Assembly: GCA_041688615.1 (NCBI GenBank)
Contig: JBDNHU010000194.1
Span: forward strand, 1 to 24,478
DNA length: 24,478 nucleotides
Reading direction: 5' to 3'
Origin: M30B19 sp041688615
GTDB lineage: Bacteria; Planctomycetota; Planctomycetia; Pirellulales; Pirellulaceae
Part shown: piece after piece, positions 15,822 through 23,535 of the stretch
Numbering within the stretch: the first letter of the stretch is position 1
Layout: each line of letters starts with the position of its first letter
The notes under the pieces: model-generated
Databases searched by the model: none
What the model saw: only the letters and a program-made list of their open reading frames with translations
What the model was told of the DNA's origin: nothing
Made by a program: the position numbers and the translations under genes

Positions 15822-16280
15822 GTGAGTGTATTGATAGTCAAGCTTGAAATGCCATGTCATTGGCAGTCGATTTTAACCTAGATCGATTGGGCTTGATTGG
15901 GGCCGGCTGCATAGTTGCGGAACCGGTTTAAATTCTGGGCCGGTGTGAATTCTGAACTTCTGTAAATTGCCAGGGTGATTCGCTGATTCGCGCTGCAGGC
16001 CTAGTTCGCGGAATAGGGCTAGTTGCGCAAGTTTCTGGCGCGAATCATTGCGGCATCCGTCCGTGTAAAATTCAGTGTCTATCCGATCTGAAGTTGCTGG
16101 AATTGAAGTGCTTCGCAGTGGAAAATAATGGGCTGAACCATTAGAATTAGGGCAGCGGTCTGCCCTCGGTTCAAGGCTCTTGTTTACCTAACGGCGAATC
16201 TGATGTGGCGATTGCTATCTATGGGAAATGTTGAAGTGTTCTTGAGCCTTGAGTGTTGCGAATTACCCAGCGAGTGAAAA
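15822..16280. other. 459-bp intergenic region
   Basis: No gene is seen. It holds an imperfect direct repeat of about 18 bp (CCGGTTTAAATTCTG and CCGGTGTGAATTCTG, around 15923-15954) and a hairpin GGGCAG/CTGCCC with loop CGGT at 16150-16165 without a T-run. The promoter of the following gene is not evident. Confidence 0.5.
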
Positions 16281-17153
16281 ATGTCCGCAGTGCTACCGAT
16301 CGAAGAATACGTTGAACAGGCTTATCTATTTGACGCTTTGGCCAAGCAGTTTACCGCCGATCCCGAACTGCAGCGTCCTATACAGACGATGCTGCTGTGG
16401 CTGAAACAAGAGGTTTTGGCCACCACTAAGTTGCCCATGGCAATTGACTATTTGGTCGCCGAGATCAAACACGTGGGAACATTGTCTACCGCCATGGCGA
16501 AGATGCCTCACTATTTTGCTCCGTTTCAAACTTACTTGATTGGTGCAGCGGAAGAGGAAAGCGGTCGCTTTGATATTTGGCAGGCGTTTAGGATTCTTCA
16601 TCAAGAAGCGTTATTGCGTTCACAAAAAGTTAACCCAACTGCGTTATTCTTTTTTCAATTCGAGACGCTGTGCCGAAATCGCTTGGGATATGATTATGGG
16701 GTAGAAGCCATGTCCCGCGATCCCGTTTACGACACGAACTGGGCTAAGTGGGTTTTGGCGGTTCGGCATAAAGTGGGGATCGTGGATATTACCGACCTAG
16801 TTTACGTGCACAGCGAACTGTATGTCCAAAACGAAGGCCGCCGCGTGGGGGACAGCTTCCAGGTTCCGGATCCTGTATTGTTTTCGGAAAAAGAGGGCAG
16901 GATTGCTTTGGCAAATCGACACAAAGAACCCTTATTCTTTTTCTCCAGTTTACAGCGACATTTGGCGTTCCCCGCGACGCCGCGCCCGCCCAAGATCGAC
17001 GAAGCGAAGAGTTTTATACCTAAAATGGTTAGGCAGATCGAACGGTTAGAATCTCGCATTCGCTTGCTGGAAGAAGAACAGCGAAGCCAAGGGATCGATT
17101 TATCTCAATTTTACGAAAAACCGACGAAACCTAAGAAGGACTTGTTGGGTTAG
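16281..17153 (+). CDS. Conserved-looking protein of unknown function with C-terminal coiled coil
   Basis: A 290-residue soluble protein that I do not recognise. There is no signal peptide or membrane segment. The first 120 residues are helical in character, with hydrophobic heptad-like spacing (EEYVEQAYLFDALAKQF, MLLWLKQEVL, FAPFQTYLIGAAEEE). The middle is aromatic-rich (ALFFFQFETLCRNRLGYDYG, and YVHSELYVQNEGRRVGD at about 176-193). Residues about 248-272 (MVRQIERLESRIRLLEEEQR) are a clear coiled coil, followed by a lysine/proline tail KPTKPKKD. Codon use is like its neighbours and the frame is long, so it is very likely real. ATG at 16281 is preceded only by GAGTGAAAA. It stands alone between two long spacers. 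Confidence 0.8.
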   Translation: MSAVLPIEEYVEQAYLFDALAKQFTADPELQRPIQTMLLWLKQEVLATTKLPMAIDYLVAEIKHVGTLSTAMAKMPHYFAPFQTYLIGAAEEESGRFDIWQAFRILHQEALLRSQKVNPTALFFFQFETLCRNRLGYDYGVEAMSRDPVYDTNWAKWVLAVRHKVGIVDITDLVYVHSELYVQNEGRRVGDSFQVPDPVLFSEKEGRIALANRHKEPLFFFSSLQRHLAFPATPRPPKIDEAKSFIPKMVRQIERLESRIRLLEEEQRSQGIDLSQFYEKPTKPKKDLLG

Positions 17154-17538
17154 TGAGAGACTAGGTGCTGGGCTGGCATTGCCAATTTTAAGTCGGTTAC
17201 GGGTTTGGCGTTTGACACGGGTCTGGGGTGTAACGCGTGTTTGGCCGGCGAACCCGGCGGCGTAGTGGTTGGACGTTGTAGTGGTTGGACGTTGTAGTGG
17301 TTGGACGTTGTAGTGGTTGGAGATTTACCGCGTAGGTTCTGTGCCAGGCTGGTAACCGCTAGCAGGCTGTTGCTTCTGCTGGATTGAACTGGCCTTAGCA
17401 GAATAAGTACGTATCAGCGCTTGATCTGTGTTGGTGATTGGAACCAGCGGTCGGGTCGTTGAAATTAAATAACAAAGATTTAAGGTCGGATTCGCGGCCG
17501 CAGCATATTACTTTTGATTTGATGGAGTACGAATAGGC
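17154..17538. other. 385-bp intergenic region with 16-bp repeat
   Basis: No gene is seen. The 16-bp tandem repeat lies at 17262-17321. A quasi-palindrome TGGCATTGCCA lies near 17174. No confident promoter was found for the following gene. Confidence 0.5.
17262..17321. repeat. 16-bp tandem repeat, 3.75 copies
   Basis: GTAGTGGTTGGACGTT is repeated three times exactly from 17262 to 17309, followed by its first 12 bases to 17321. Confidence 0.97.
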
Positions 17539-19680
17539 ATGAAGTGGAACGGTACAAAACCTAGATCTTATGGGTCGTTTGTTTTTGCGTCTGGCACCTT
17601 GATGCAGGCGTTTTCCTTGATGCAGGCGTTTTCCTTGATGCAAGTGCTTGTCGTGTGCGCGTCAGGAATGTTTCTTGGCGGGCCTGCGTCGATGTCTTCC
17701 TGCGATGCGCAGGACAAAGTGCTAAGCGAACCCAATTCTGGAGTTCAGGGCAATTTGGCGTTGGTTGCTGACACCGATAGTGGAAAACAAGCTCCGGTTG
17801 TTGCCGCAACGCCATCGGCAGGCATAGGGCAGCCATTTTCTAATTTGTTGGCTACGGATATCAATGGCAATTCGTTTAACTTGCGAAAATATGCTGCTGG
17901 ACAACCAGTTGTGATTGCCTTGACCAGCACGACATGTCCCTTGTGCAAAAAGTACGGTCCGACGTTGGCGGAATTGGAAAAGAAGTATTCATCAAAGGTG
18001 CGTTTTGCGTTCGTCGGGTCGATCACAAGTGATTCTTTGGACGACGCGGTCGCTACCAAGGGAAGACTAGGTTTGGAAGGCCCTTATTTGCTGGACAAAA
18101 ACGGTGAACTGGTTGCTTCGATCAACGCAGCGACCACAACCGAAGTTTTCTTGCTAGATGCTTCCTTGAATTTGCAGTATCGGGGCGCTGTTGATGATCA
18201 ATATGGAATTGGCTACACCAAACCGGTCGTGACAGCGAATTACTTGGGTGACGCGATCGATCTACTTTTAGCTGGGCAGCCGGTTGCTACCGTGGAAACG
18301 TCAGCGCCAGGTTGCAAGATCATGCCGGTAGCCAAGGTGAAGCCCGCGGATTTGGTGTTCCATCGTGACATTGAACGGATCGTACAAAATCGTTGCGTGA
18401 CCTGTCATCGTGATGGCGGCGTTGGCCCGTTCACCTTGGAAAGCATGGATGATATTATCGCTCATGCCGGAATGATCAAGGAAGTGGTAGAGAACAAGAC
18501 CATGCCACCATGGTTAGCGGAAAGTGACCGAAAAGCCCCCAATCGCTGGATGAATGACGCGGCATTAAGTGAATCCGAAGTGACCAATTTGGTGGCTTGG
18601 TTGGAAAGTGATCAGTCAGTAGGCGACCAGAAACTTGCCCCGTTGCCACGCGTGTTTGAAACGAAGTGGGCTATTGGCGAACCCGACTTGGTGGTGGAAA
18701 TGCCACAGGTGAACAAGGTTCAGGCGACCGGTTTTATGGATTACCTACACCAAAAAATCGTGCTGGATATTGCGGATGATGTGTGGATTACGGCGGTCGA
18801 GATTAAACCGACATCGCCCGAGGTGGTTCATCACGTTTTAGTTTACGAAATGGAAAAAGGTTCTCGTGGCCCAGATATTGGTGCCAGTAGCCATTTCCTT
18901 GCGGCCTATGCGCCGGGGAATTCTTCATTGGTTTACCCTGACGGATTTGGGAAAAAGTTGAATGGCAACACCGATTTGGTTGTCCAGATGCACTACACGC
19001 CCAATGGAACGGCAACTGCGGATCGAACTGAAATTGCATTTAAATTCTCGAAGACCAAGCCGCGCTACGAAGTAAAAGTCACTGGAATTGCTGATACAAA
19101 CTTGAACATTCCTGCGGGTGAAGCGAATCATGTGGAAGTTGCGACGACAACGATTCCCGTGAACGTCAAAGCACTTGCGTTTTTTCCTCACATGCACTTG
19201 CGTGGGAAATCAATCAAATTTGAATTGAAAAAGCCCGGTGGGGACCAGGAGTTGGAGACGCTGCTGGATTTGCCTCGTTTCGACTTTAATTGGCAATTGG
19301 AATATCGTTTGCAGACGCCAATCGATCTGCTTCGCGGGTCAGAGGTCATCGTGACTGGCGTATTCGATAATTCAGAAGCAAACCCTGCCAACCCCAATCC
19401 TAAGCAAACGGTAAATTGGGGCGATCAAACTTTTGAAGAGATGTTGATTGGCTACGTGGAATATTATGTTCCCGAAGCTAGCGATGCTGATGTTGAAATC
19501 AAATCCAAGCGTCAAAGGCCGTCATTAGAGCAAGTCTTTGGTCGTTTTGACAAAGACGGCGATGGCAAAATTGTGGAGTCCGAATTTCCAAGGAAGCAAG
19601 GATTCAAACAAGTAGATGCCGATGGTGACGGTTCGATCACACTGCAAGAGTTGAAAGCAGCGATGGGGCGTCAACGCTAA
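17539..19680 (+). CDS. Exported redoxin / cytochrome c / copper type II monooxygenase-like fusion with EF-hands
   Basis: A 713-residue multidomain exported protein. An unusual signal region occupies about 1-57, with an internal LMQAFS repeat (21-32) before LVVCASGMFLGGPAS. A redoxin/AhpC-type thioredoxin domain follows at about 95-245 with the CPLC motif (133-136). Next is a mono-heme cytochrome c segment at about 270-360 with CVTCH (286-290) and probable axial Met322 in TMPPW. The C-terminal part, about 375-650, resembles the copper type II ascorbate-dependent monooxygenases (PHM/DBH). HH at 431-432 and H485 (QMHY) fit the CuH site, and H551/H553 (PHMH) with M635 (EEMLIGY) fit CuM. Two EF-hands close the protein: DKDGDGKIVESE (671-682) and DADGDGSITLQE (693-704). 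The substrate is unknown; the heme suggests a built-in electron donor instead of ascorbate (inference). Confidence 0.9.
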   Translation: MKWNGTKPRSYGSFVFASGTLMQAFSLMQAFSLMQVLVVCASGMFLGGPASMSSCDAQDKVLSEPNSGVQGNLALVADTDSGKQAPVVAATPSAGIGQPFSNLLATDINGNSFNLRKYAAGQPVVIALTSTTCPLCKKYGPTLAELEKKYSSKVRFAFVGSITSDSLDDAVATKGRLGLEGPYLLDKNGELVASINAATTTEVFLLDASLNLQYRGAVDDQYGIGYTKPVVTANYLGDAIDLLLAGQPVATVETSAPGCKIMPVAKVKPADLVFHRDIERIVQNRCVTCHRDGGVGPFTLESMDDIIAHAGMIKEVVENKTMPPWLAESDRKAPNRWMNDAALSESEVTNLVAWLESDQSVGDQKLAPLPRVFETKWAIGEPDLVVEMPQVNKVQATGFMDYLHQKIVLDIADDVWITAVEIKPTSPEVVHHVLVYEMEKGSRGPDIGASSHFLAAYAPGNSSLVYPDGFGKKLNGNTDLVVQMHYTPNGTATADRTEIAFKFSKTKPRYEVKVTGIADTNLNIPAGEANHVEVATTTIPVNVKALAFFPHMHLRGKSIKFELKKPGGDQELETLLDLPRFDFNWQLEYRLQTPIDLLRGSEVIVTGVFDNSEANPANPNPKQTVNWGDQTFEEMLIGYVEYYVPEASDADVEIKSKRQRPSLEQVFGRFDKDGDGKIVESEFPRKQGFKQVDADGDGSITLQELKAAMGRQR
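17599..17642. repeat. 18-bp in-frame tandem repeat in signal region
   Basis: TTGATGCAGGCGTTTTCC occurs twice exactly (17599-17616, 17617-17634), followed by TTGATGCA. It encodes Leu-Met-Gln-Ala-Phe-Ser twice and then Leu-Met-Gln, so copy changes lengthen or shorten the hydrophobic region in steps of six residues without a frameshift. Confidence 0.95.
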
Positions 19681-19994
19681 TCGCTGCGACGGTCCGCATT
19701 TCGGAAGTGGTCGTGTACGGTAAGTGGTCGTGTACGGTAAGTGATCGTGTACGGTAAGTGATCGTGTACGGTAAGTGAGCCCTGCAGCGGTCGTCTAGCA
19801 CCAGACCAAAAATTTTTGTTGAGACGATGGGATTGCCGAGGCAGTGATTTTGACTGATATTGAAGCCGAAGCTTGAGCGTTGCTTAAGTTTTCGGTTTTT
19901 TTTGTTTCTTGAAACCAGTCGGTTCCGTTTGCAAGTGACCCGGTCATTTGAAGTCAAACAATTTCTTTGGTTGTACTTTCGATTTGGTGCGTCT
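19681..19994. other. Intergenic region with 17-bp repeat
   Basis: No gene is seen. The tandem repeat at 19707-19778 begins 27 bases after the stop of the fusion gene. A 12-bp palindrome CAAAAATTTTTG lies near 19807-19818. A frame open upstream of the next gene has no homology. Confidence 0.5.
19707..19778. repeat. 17-bp tandem repeat, 4.2 copies
   Basis: The unit is GTGRTCGTGTACGGTAA. The first two copies (19707-19740) have G at the variable position and the next two (19741-19774) have A; four bases of a fifth follow. The neighbour-sharing of the variant shows stepwise duplication. Confidence 0.97.
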
Positions 19995-20810
19995 ATGACT
20001 GATAGTGAATCGCCTTCGGGCATACCAGCGGCTAATCCAATTGATCGAATGGAATTGGCTCGTAATTGGTTGCCAAGATACACGGGCATGCCGTTAGAAG
20101 AATTTGGCGACTATATTTTGTTGACCAATTTTCACAACTATGTCGAAATCTTCGCCGAACGATTCAACTGTCCGATCCGCGGAATAGGTCGTCCGATGCA
20201 AGCGGCAAGCGCTAGTAATGGATTGACCATTATTAATTTTGGCATCGGAAGTGCGAATGCCGCGACGATTATGGATCTGTTGATTGCCAAGAATCCGGAG
20301 GCGGTCCTGTTCTTAGGGAAGTGTGGCGGATTGAAGCCATCTTCAGAAATCGGGCACTTCATTCTACCGATTGCTGCCATTCGCGGCGAAGGGACCAGTC
20401 TGGATTATTTTCCGCCCGAAGTCCCGGCCTTGCCAAGTTTCAAGCTGCACAAATTTGTGTCGAACATCCTGTTGGAGCATCAGACAGATTATCGAACCGG
20501 AGTGATCTATACGACCAACCGACGACTTTGGGAACACGATGATCAATTTCGACTCAAGATGCAAGCCATGACGTCGATCGGCGTCGACATGGAGACCGCA
20601 ACGTTATTTATCGTGGGACATTACAATCAGATTGCCCGAGGCGCCTTGTTGCTAGTGTCAGACGTCCCGATTACGCCCGATGGCGTTAAGACCGAAGCCA
20701 GTGATCAAAAAGTCACTCAGCTTTGGACCAATATTCACTTGGACGTCGGCATCGAAGCGATGGCGACGATTGGGAAAAGCGGCGAACAAATCAAGCACTT
20801 TCAGTACTGA
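19995..20810 (+). CDS. amn: AMP nucleosidase (short, single-domain form)
   Basis: Expected to hydrolyse AMP to adenine and ribose-5-phosphate. The 271 residues form only the nucleoside-phosphorylase-like domain; E. coli Amn (about 484) has an extra N-terminal domain. Landmarks are ARNWLPRYTGMPLEEFGDYILLTNF (22-46), INFGIGSANAATIMDLL (80-96), FLGKCGGL (106-113), the substrate-binding-type VDMETATLF (197-205) and LLVSDVPITPDGVKTE (219-234). This short type is common in Bacteroidetes and planctomycetes. ATG at 19995 is the likely start; a further in-frame ATG at 19860 adds 45 residues with no homology. The gene converges on the FAD oxidoreductase with only 23 bp between the stop codons. Confidence 0.88.
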   Translation: MTDSESPSGIPAANPIDRMELARNWLPRYTGMPLEEFGDYILLTNFHNYVEIFAERFNCPIRGIGRPMQAASASNGLTIINFGIGSANAATIMDLLIAKNPEAVLFLGKCGGLKPSSEIGHFILPIAAIRGEGTSLDYFPPEVPALPSFKLHKFVSNILLEHQTDYRTGVIYTTNRRLWEHDDQFRLKMQAMTSIGVDMETATLFIVGHYNQIARGALLLVSDVPITPDGVKTEASDQKVTQLWTNIHLDVGIEAMATIGKSGEQIKHFQY

Positions 20811-20833
20811 GTGTACGCCTGCCGGTGTGGGGT

Positions 20834-22984
20834 TTACTTGCTTAAAATCAATTGCACGGCGTCAACGATGACATAACCGTCGGTTTCTTTATTGCTGATG
20901 ACGATGGTCACTGGACCATTAAGTTGGAACGTACCTAGGCTGTGGAAAAGGGCATCAATCTTGGGCGTCTGGCGCTGGTTCACCGTTGCCAAGGTTGTTT
21001 TTGAACCGGTGTCGATGGAAACTGGAACGTTGGAGGCTCGGTTTTCATGCGGACTATAGCTTAGTCGGATTTCATAGTCTCCCGCCTTCACGTTCGTGGA
21101 AAAGGTTGCGTTGGACATTCCCTTGGCTGCGTTCGCGTCGTGATGATAGCCGTTTTCGACAAAGGGTCGGGTTGATGTTGAACCGACCCAGTTGCCACTG
21201 AATTCGGCATTTTGGTCATCCAGTACAATGCCTTGTAATTTAATGCCGAGAATCATGGCGGGATCATCCAAGGTTAAGACTTGTTGGTCTTTGATCAATT
21301 GTTTTTGCAAGTCGCCATACGGAAGATCCTGAACGGAAACTTTTTGATCAATTGACATGCATGCCGCGGTGGCTGCAGACTGGCCCAGGATCATGAAGAC
21401 CGGTTCCATCCGGATCGAACCAAAAGCGATGTGGCTGGACGAAACGCAAACGGGAACCAAGAGGTTTTGACACTGGTCCTTTTTGGGTACGATCGCACCA
21501 TAGGCGATCTCGTAGGGACGCGGGGCGGGCACTCCGATATCCCCTTCATTTTGCACAAACCCTTCTTCAGTCACGTAGCGTTGGCAATTGTGCGAATCTA
21601 AGGTGTAAGCCCCCATTCCAATAGAATCTGGCGTCACCACGGTATCCAGGCAATCGTGTTCTGTCATCACATATTGGCCGATCATCCGTCTGGCCTCGCG
21701 GACATAGATTTGATGAGGCCAACCACCGTTGTCCGTGAATTCGTTTTTGGATAAACCCCAGCGACTCATTTCATTGCGAACATCGACAGGAACTCCGGGG
21801 TCATGCGTTAAATAGTACATTAGCCCTAATTGATAATCGCGATGCTGGGCAATGATCGACTTTCGTTGTTCATAAGTGCCTTCAGGGTAATCATAGTTCT
21901 TGCCGATATAGTCTGTGCTGAAGGGGCCAAGGTTGTTAGTGTCCGTTTTTCGATTTGGAATCGGATCAAACTTTCCAAAGGTCTCCTTCCACCGCCAGCC
22001 GGTTTCATACAAGCGGCGTAACACTTCATAGTTCCAAGGATCGTAATTGTCTGGTTTTTCAAATGGCAGACGATTATCATCCGCATCGGTCATGCACATC
22101 CGAAAACAATAGGCCTGCAAGCGTTTATCTGCCGCACCTTTTACGCCCGGGGGTTCTGAACTGATATTGGGAAGCAATCCACTAGTCGGATCGCCTGGCA
22201 CTTTGTAGGGATCTACTTTAGTTGCGAACCAATGTTGATGGTGAAACGTCCCCAATTGAATGCCGTTCCATTTTTCGTTGTAGACGCTATTGGCTTCCCG
22301 TCCAACGTGGTAGCTGACGTTGGCGGCAGCCAGTAGATCGCCTTCGTAAGTGGCATCGATGAACATCTTGCCGTGGTACGTATTTCCAGACAGCATGATG
22401 ATTTGCCGGATGCGATGATCTTCGATCTTTACTCCGTGTTCGCGATCTAGCCATTGGTCGCGATGAACTGGAATGGCATATTCCTTTACAAAATCTTCAA
22501 ATAGGGACTCCGCGACATGGGGTTCAAAAACCCACATTGTGGCACCGTCCCCATCTTTGCCGGGCTTGCCTTGACTGCGGTTTCCAAATTCGATTTGCGC
22601 TTGCTGCTTCCATGCCCGAGGTTGTTGGTAATGCTTCCAGATGCGTTGATAGAATTCGCGGCTTATGCCTCCGATCGCATTTTTGTTTCCCGAATCTGTC
22701 CAGCCCAATCCACCGGCCGTTAATCCGCCAAGATGCTGATCGGGTGCGACGACGATTACCGATTTGCCCATTCTTTTGGCTTGCACGGCGGCAGCAATGC
22801 CGCTACTGGTACCACCATAGATGACCACATCAAAATGGAAGTCCTTGGTCTGGGCCGTTGCTGAATGAAGGGTAGGAAATTGGAAACTGAGCGCAAGTCC
22901 AACCATCATCACGATCAAGCTAATACGATTGATAGGGCTTTGGACCAAGGACTTACGTTGGCGAAAAATGATGGTTTCTGACAT
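20834..22984 (-). CDS. Exported FAD-dependent oxidoreductase with golvesin-like C-terminal domain
   Basis: A 716-residue secreted flavoprotein. The N-terminus carries a basic stretch and hydrophobic segment (about 20-36), with probable cleavage after SATAQ (45). The FAD_oxidored domain begins with DVVIYGGTSSGIAAAVQAKRMGKSVIVVAP (52-81, dinucleotide fold GGTSSG at 57-62), followed by HLGGLTAGGLGWTDSG, FIDATYEGDLLAAA, and near the end of the domain GAIVPKKDQCQNLLVPVCVSSSHIAFGSIRMEPVFMILGQ. The last roughly 125 residues (IVLDDQNAEFSGNW ... VIVDAVQLIL) form a beta-rich module like those at the C-terminus of golvesin and xanthan lyase, thought to bind polysaccharide. The substrate is probably a carbohydrate or cell-surface polymer (inference). 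A near-consensus sigma-70 promoter lies about 90 bases upstream. Start: ATG at 22984, preceded by CAGG. Confidence 0.9.
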   Translation of the reverse strand: MSETIIFRQRKSLVQSPINRISLIVMMVGLALSFQFPTLHSATAQTKDFHFDVVIYGGTSSGIAAAVQAKRMGKSVIVVAPDQHLGGLTAGGLGWTDSGNKNAIGGISREFYQRIWKHYQQPRAWKQQAQIEFGNRSQGKPGKDGDGATMWVFEPHVAESLFEDFVKEYAIPVHRDQWLDREHGVKIEDHRIRQIIMLSGNTYHGKMFIDATYEGDLLAAANVSYHVGREANSVYNEKWNGIQLGTFHHQHWFATKVDPYKVPGDPTSGLLPNISSEPPGVKGAADKRLQAYCFRMCMTDADDNRLPFEKPDNYDPWNYEVLRRLYETGWRWKETFGKFDPIPNRKTDTNNLGPFSTDYIGKNYDYPEGTYEQRKSIIAQHRDYQLGLMYYLTHDPGVPVDVRNEMSRWGLSKNEFTDNGGWPHQIYVREARRMIGQYVMTEHDCLDTVVTPDSIGMGAYTLDSHNCQRYVTEEGFVQNEGDIGVPAPRPYEIAYGAIVPKKDQCQNLLVPVCVSSSHIAFGSIRMEPVFMILGQSAATAACMSIDQKVSVQDLPYGDLQKQLIKDQQVLTLDDPAMILGIKLQGIVLDDQNAEFSGNWVGSTSTRPFVENGYHHDANAAKGMSNATFSTNVKAGDYEIRLSYSPHENRASNVPVSIDTGSKTTLATVNQRQTPKIDALFHSLGTFQLNGPVTIVISNKETDGYVIVDAVQLILSK

Positions 22985-23291
22985 GAGCTACCTGAGATGG
23001 ATTAGTGCTTGAAGATCGAAGCAGGGTTCGCCCCGCCAGCGAACAGGTTTTCAGCCGATACACAGATTGGTCGATTATGACATTAATACGGGCGACTGTC
23101 AAATTTCTTAGAGGTGCTGGATTCGATTCCAAGGGCAAACGCCCAGCGATAAAAGGCCACGCAGTTCTGACGAAACCTAAAAGAGTCCAGGAATGGAACA
23201 AAAGATTCGTTTTCGCGATAGCCTAAGGCAAGGCGATCCAAAGAAGGCGATGGCGTTTCTGAGTACCGGATGTTGATTTCCTGGCACCAGC
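22985..23291. other. Promoter region and spacer between FAD oxidoreductase and BON genes
   Basis: No gene is seen. It contains the sigma-70 promoter of the oxidoreductase at 23074-23102. A plus-strand frame at 23005-23226 reads through that promoter without homology and is rejected. Confidence 0.6.
23074..23102 (-). promoter_or_regulatory. Near-consensus sigma-70 promoter of the FAD oxidoreductase
   Basis: Read on the minus strand: TTGACA (23102-23097), a 17-base spacer, then CATAAT (23079-23074). This is 11 of 12 consensus positions with ideal spacing. Transcription would start near 23067, giving a leader of about 80 bases to the ATG at 22984. Confidence 0.7.
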
Positions 23292-23314
23292 AAAAAACGG
23301 CTATTGTCTAGCCG
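23292..23314 (-). terminator. Rho-independent terminator overlapping the BON gene stop codon
   Basis: On the minus strand CGGCTA (23314-23309) pairs with TAGCCG (23303-23298) around the loop GACAA, followed by six T (23297-23292). The TAG stop codon of the BON gene (23310-23308) lies at the stem-loop junction, so the last codons form part of the terminator stem. Confidence 0.8.
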
Positions 23315-23535
23315 ACTTGCAGTGAGTTTTCAATCACAGCGAATTCGTCAAATTTTCGTAAGGCTTCTTGAGCCATTTGTTTTTCGAAGAACGAAGTGAC
23401 TTTGCCGCTTAGAAGTAACTTTCCATCACCGTTGGAAACGTTTACTTGGCGATTGATCAGGTGTGGGTTGCAACGCAAAGCCTTTTCCGCTTGCCGCAAG
23501 TAAACTTCCTGTTGAGAGTGAGTGATCATATTCAT
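23308..23535 (-). CDS. Small BON-domain protein
   Basis: A 75-residue protein that is almost entirely one BON (OsmY-type) domain: QQEVYLRQAEKALRCNPHL, then VNVSNGDGKLLLSGKVTSFFEKQMAQEAL, ending RKFDEFAVIENSLQVG. The domain's LxGxV ... A ... V-x-N-x-L-x-V pattern is intact. BON domains are associated with phospholipid or membrane binding, but this protein has no signal peptide, so its location is unclear. The start is uncertain: ATG at 23535 (used), ATG at 23529, or GTG at 23580 adding 15 residues; none has a clear Shine-Dalgarno site. It ends in its own terminator and appears monocistronic. Confidence 0.8.
   Translation of the reverse strand: MNMITHSQQEVYLRQAEKALRCNPHLINRQVNVSNGDGKLLLSGKVTSFFEKQMAQEALRKFDEFAVIENSLQVG

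Noticed and set aside
17205..17245. TTGACA near 17206 as a promoter for the fusion gene
   Set aside because: No acceptable -10 box lies 16-18 bases downstream, and the distance to the gene is over 300 bases.
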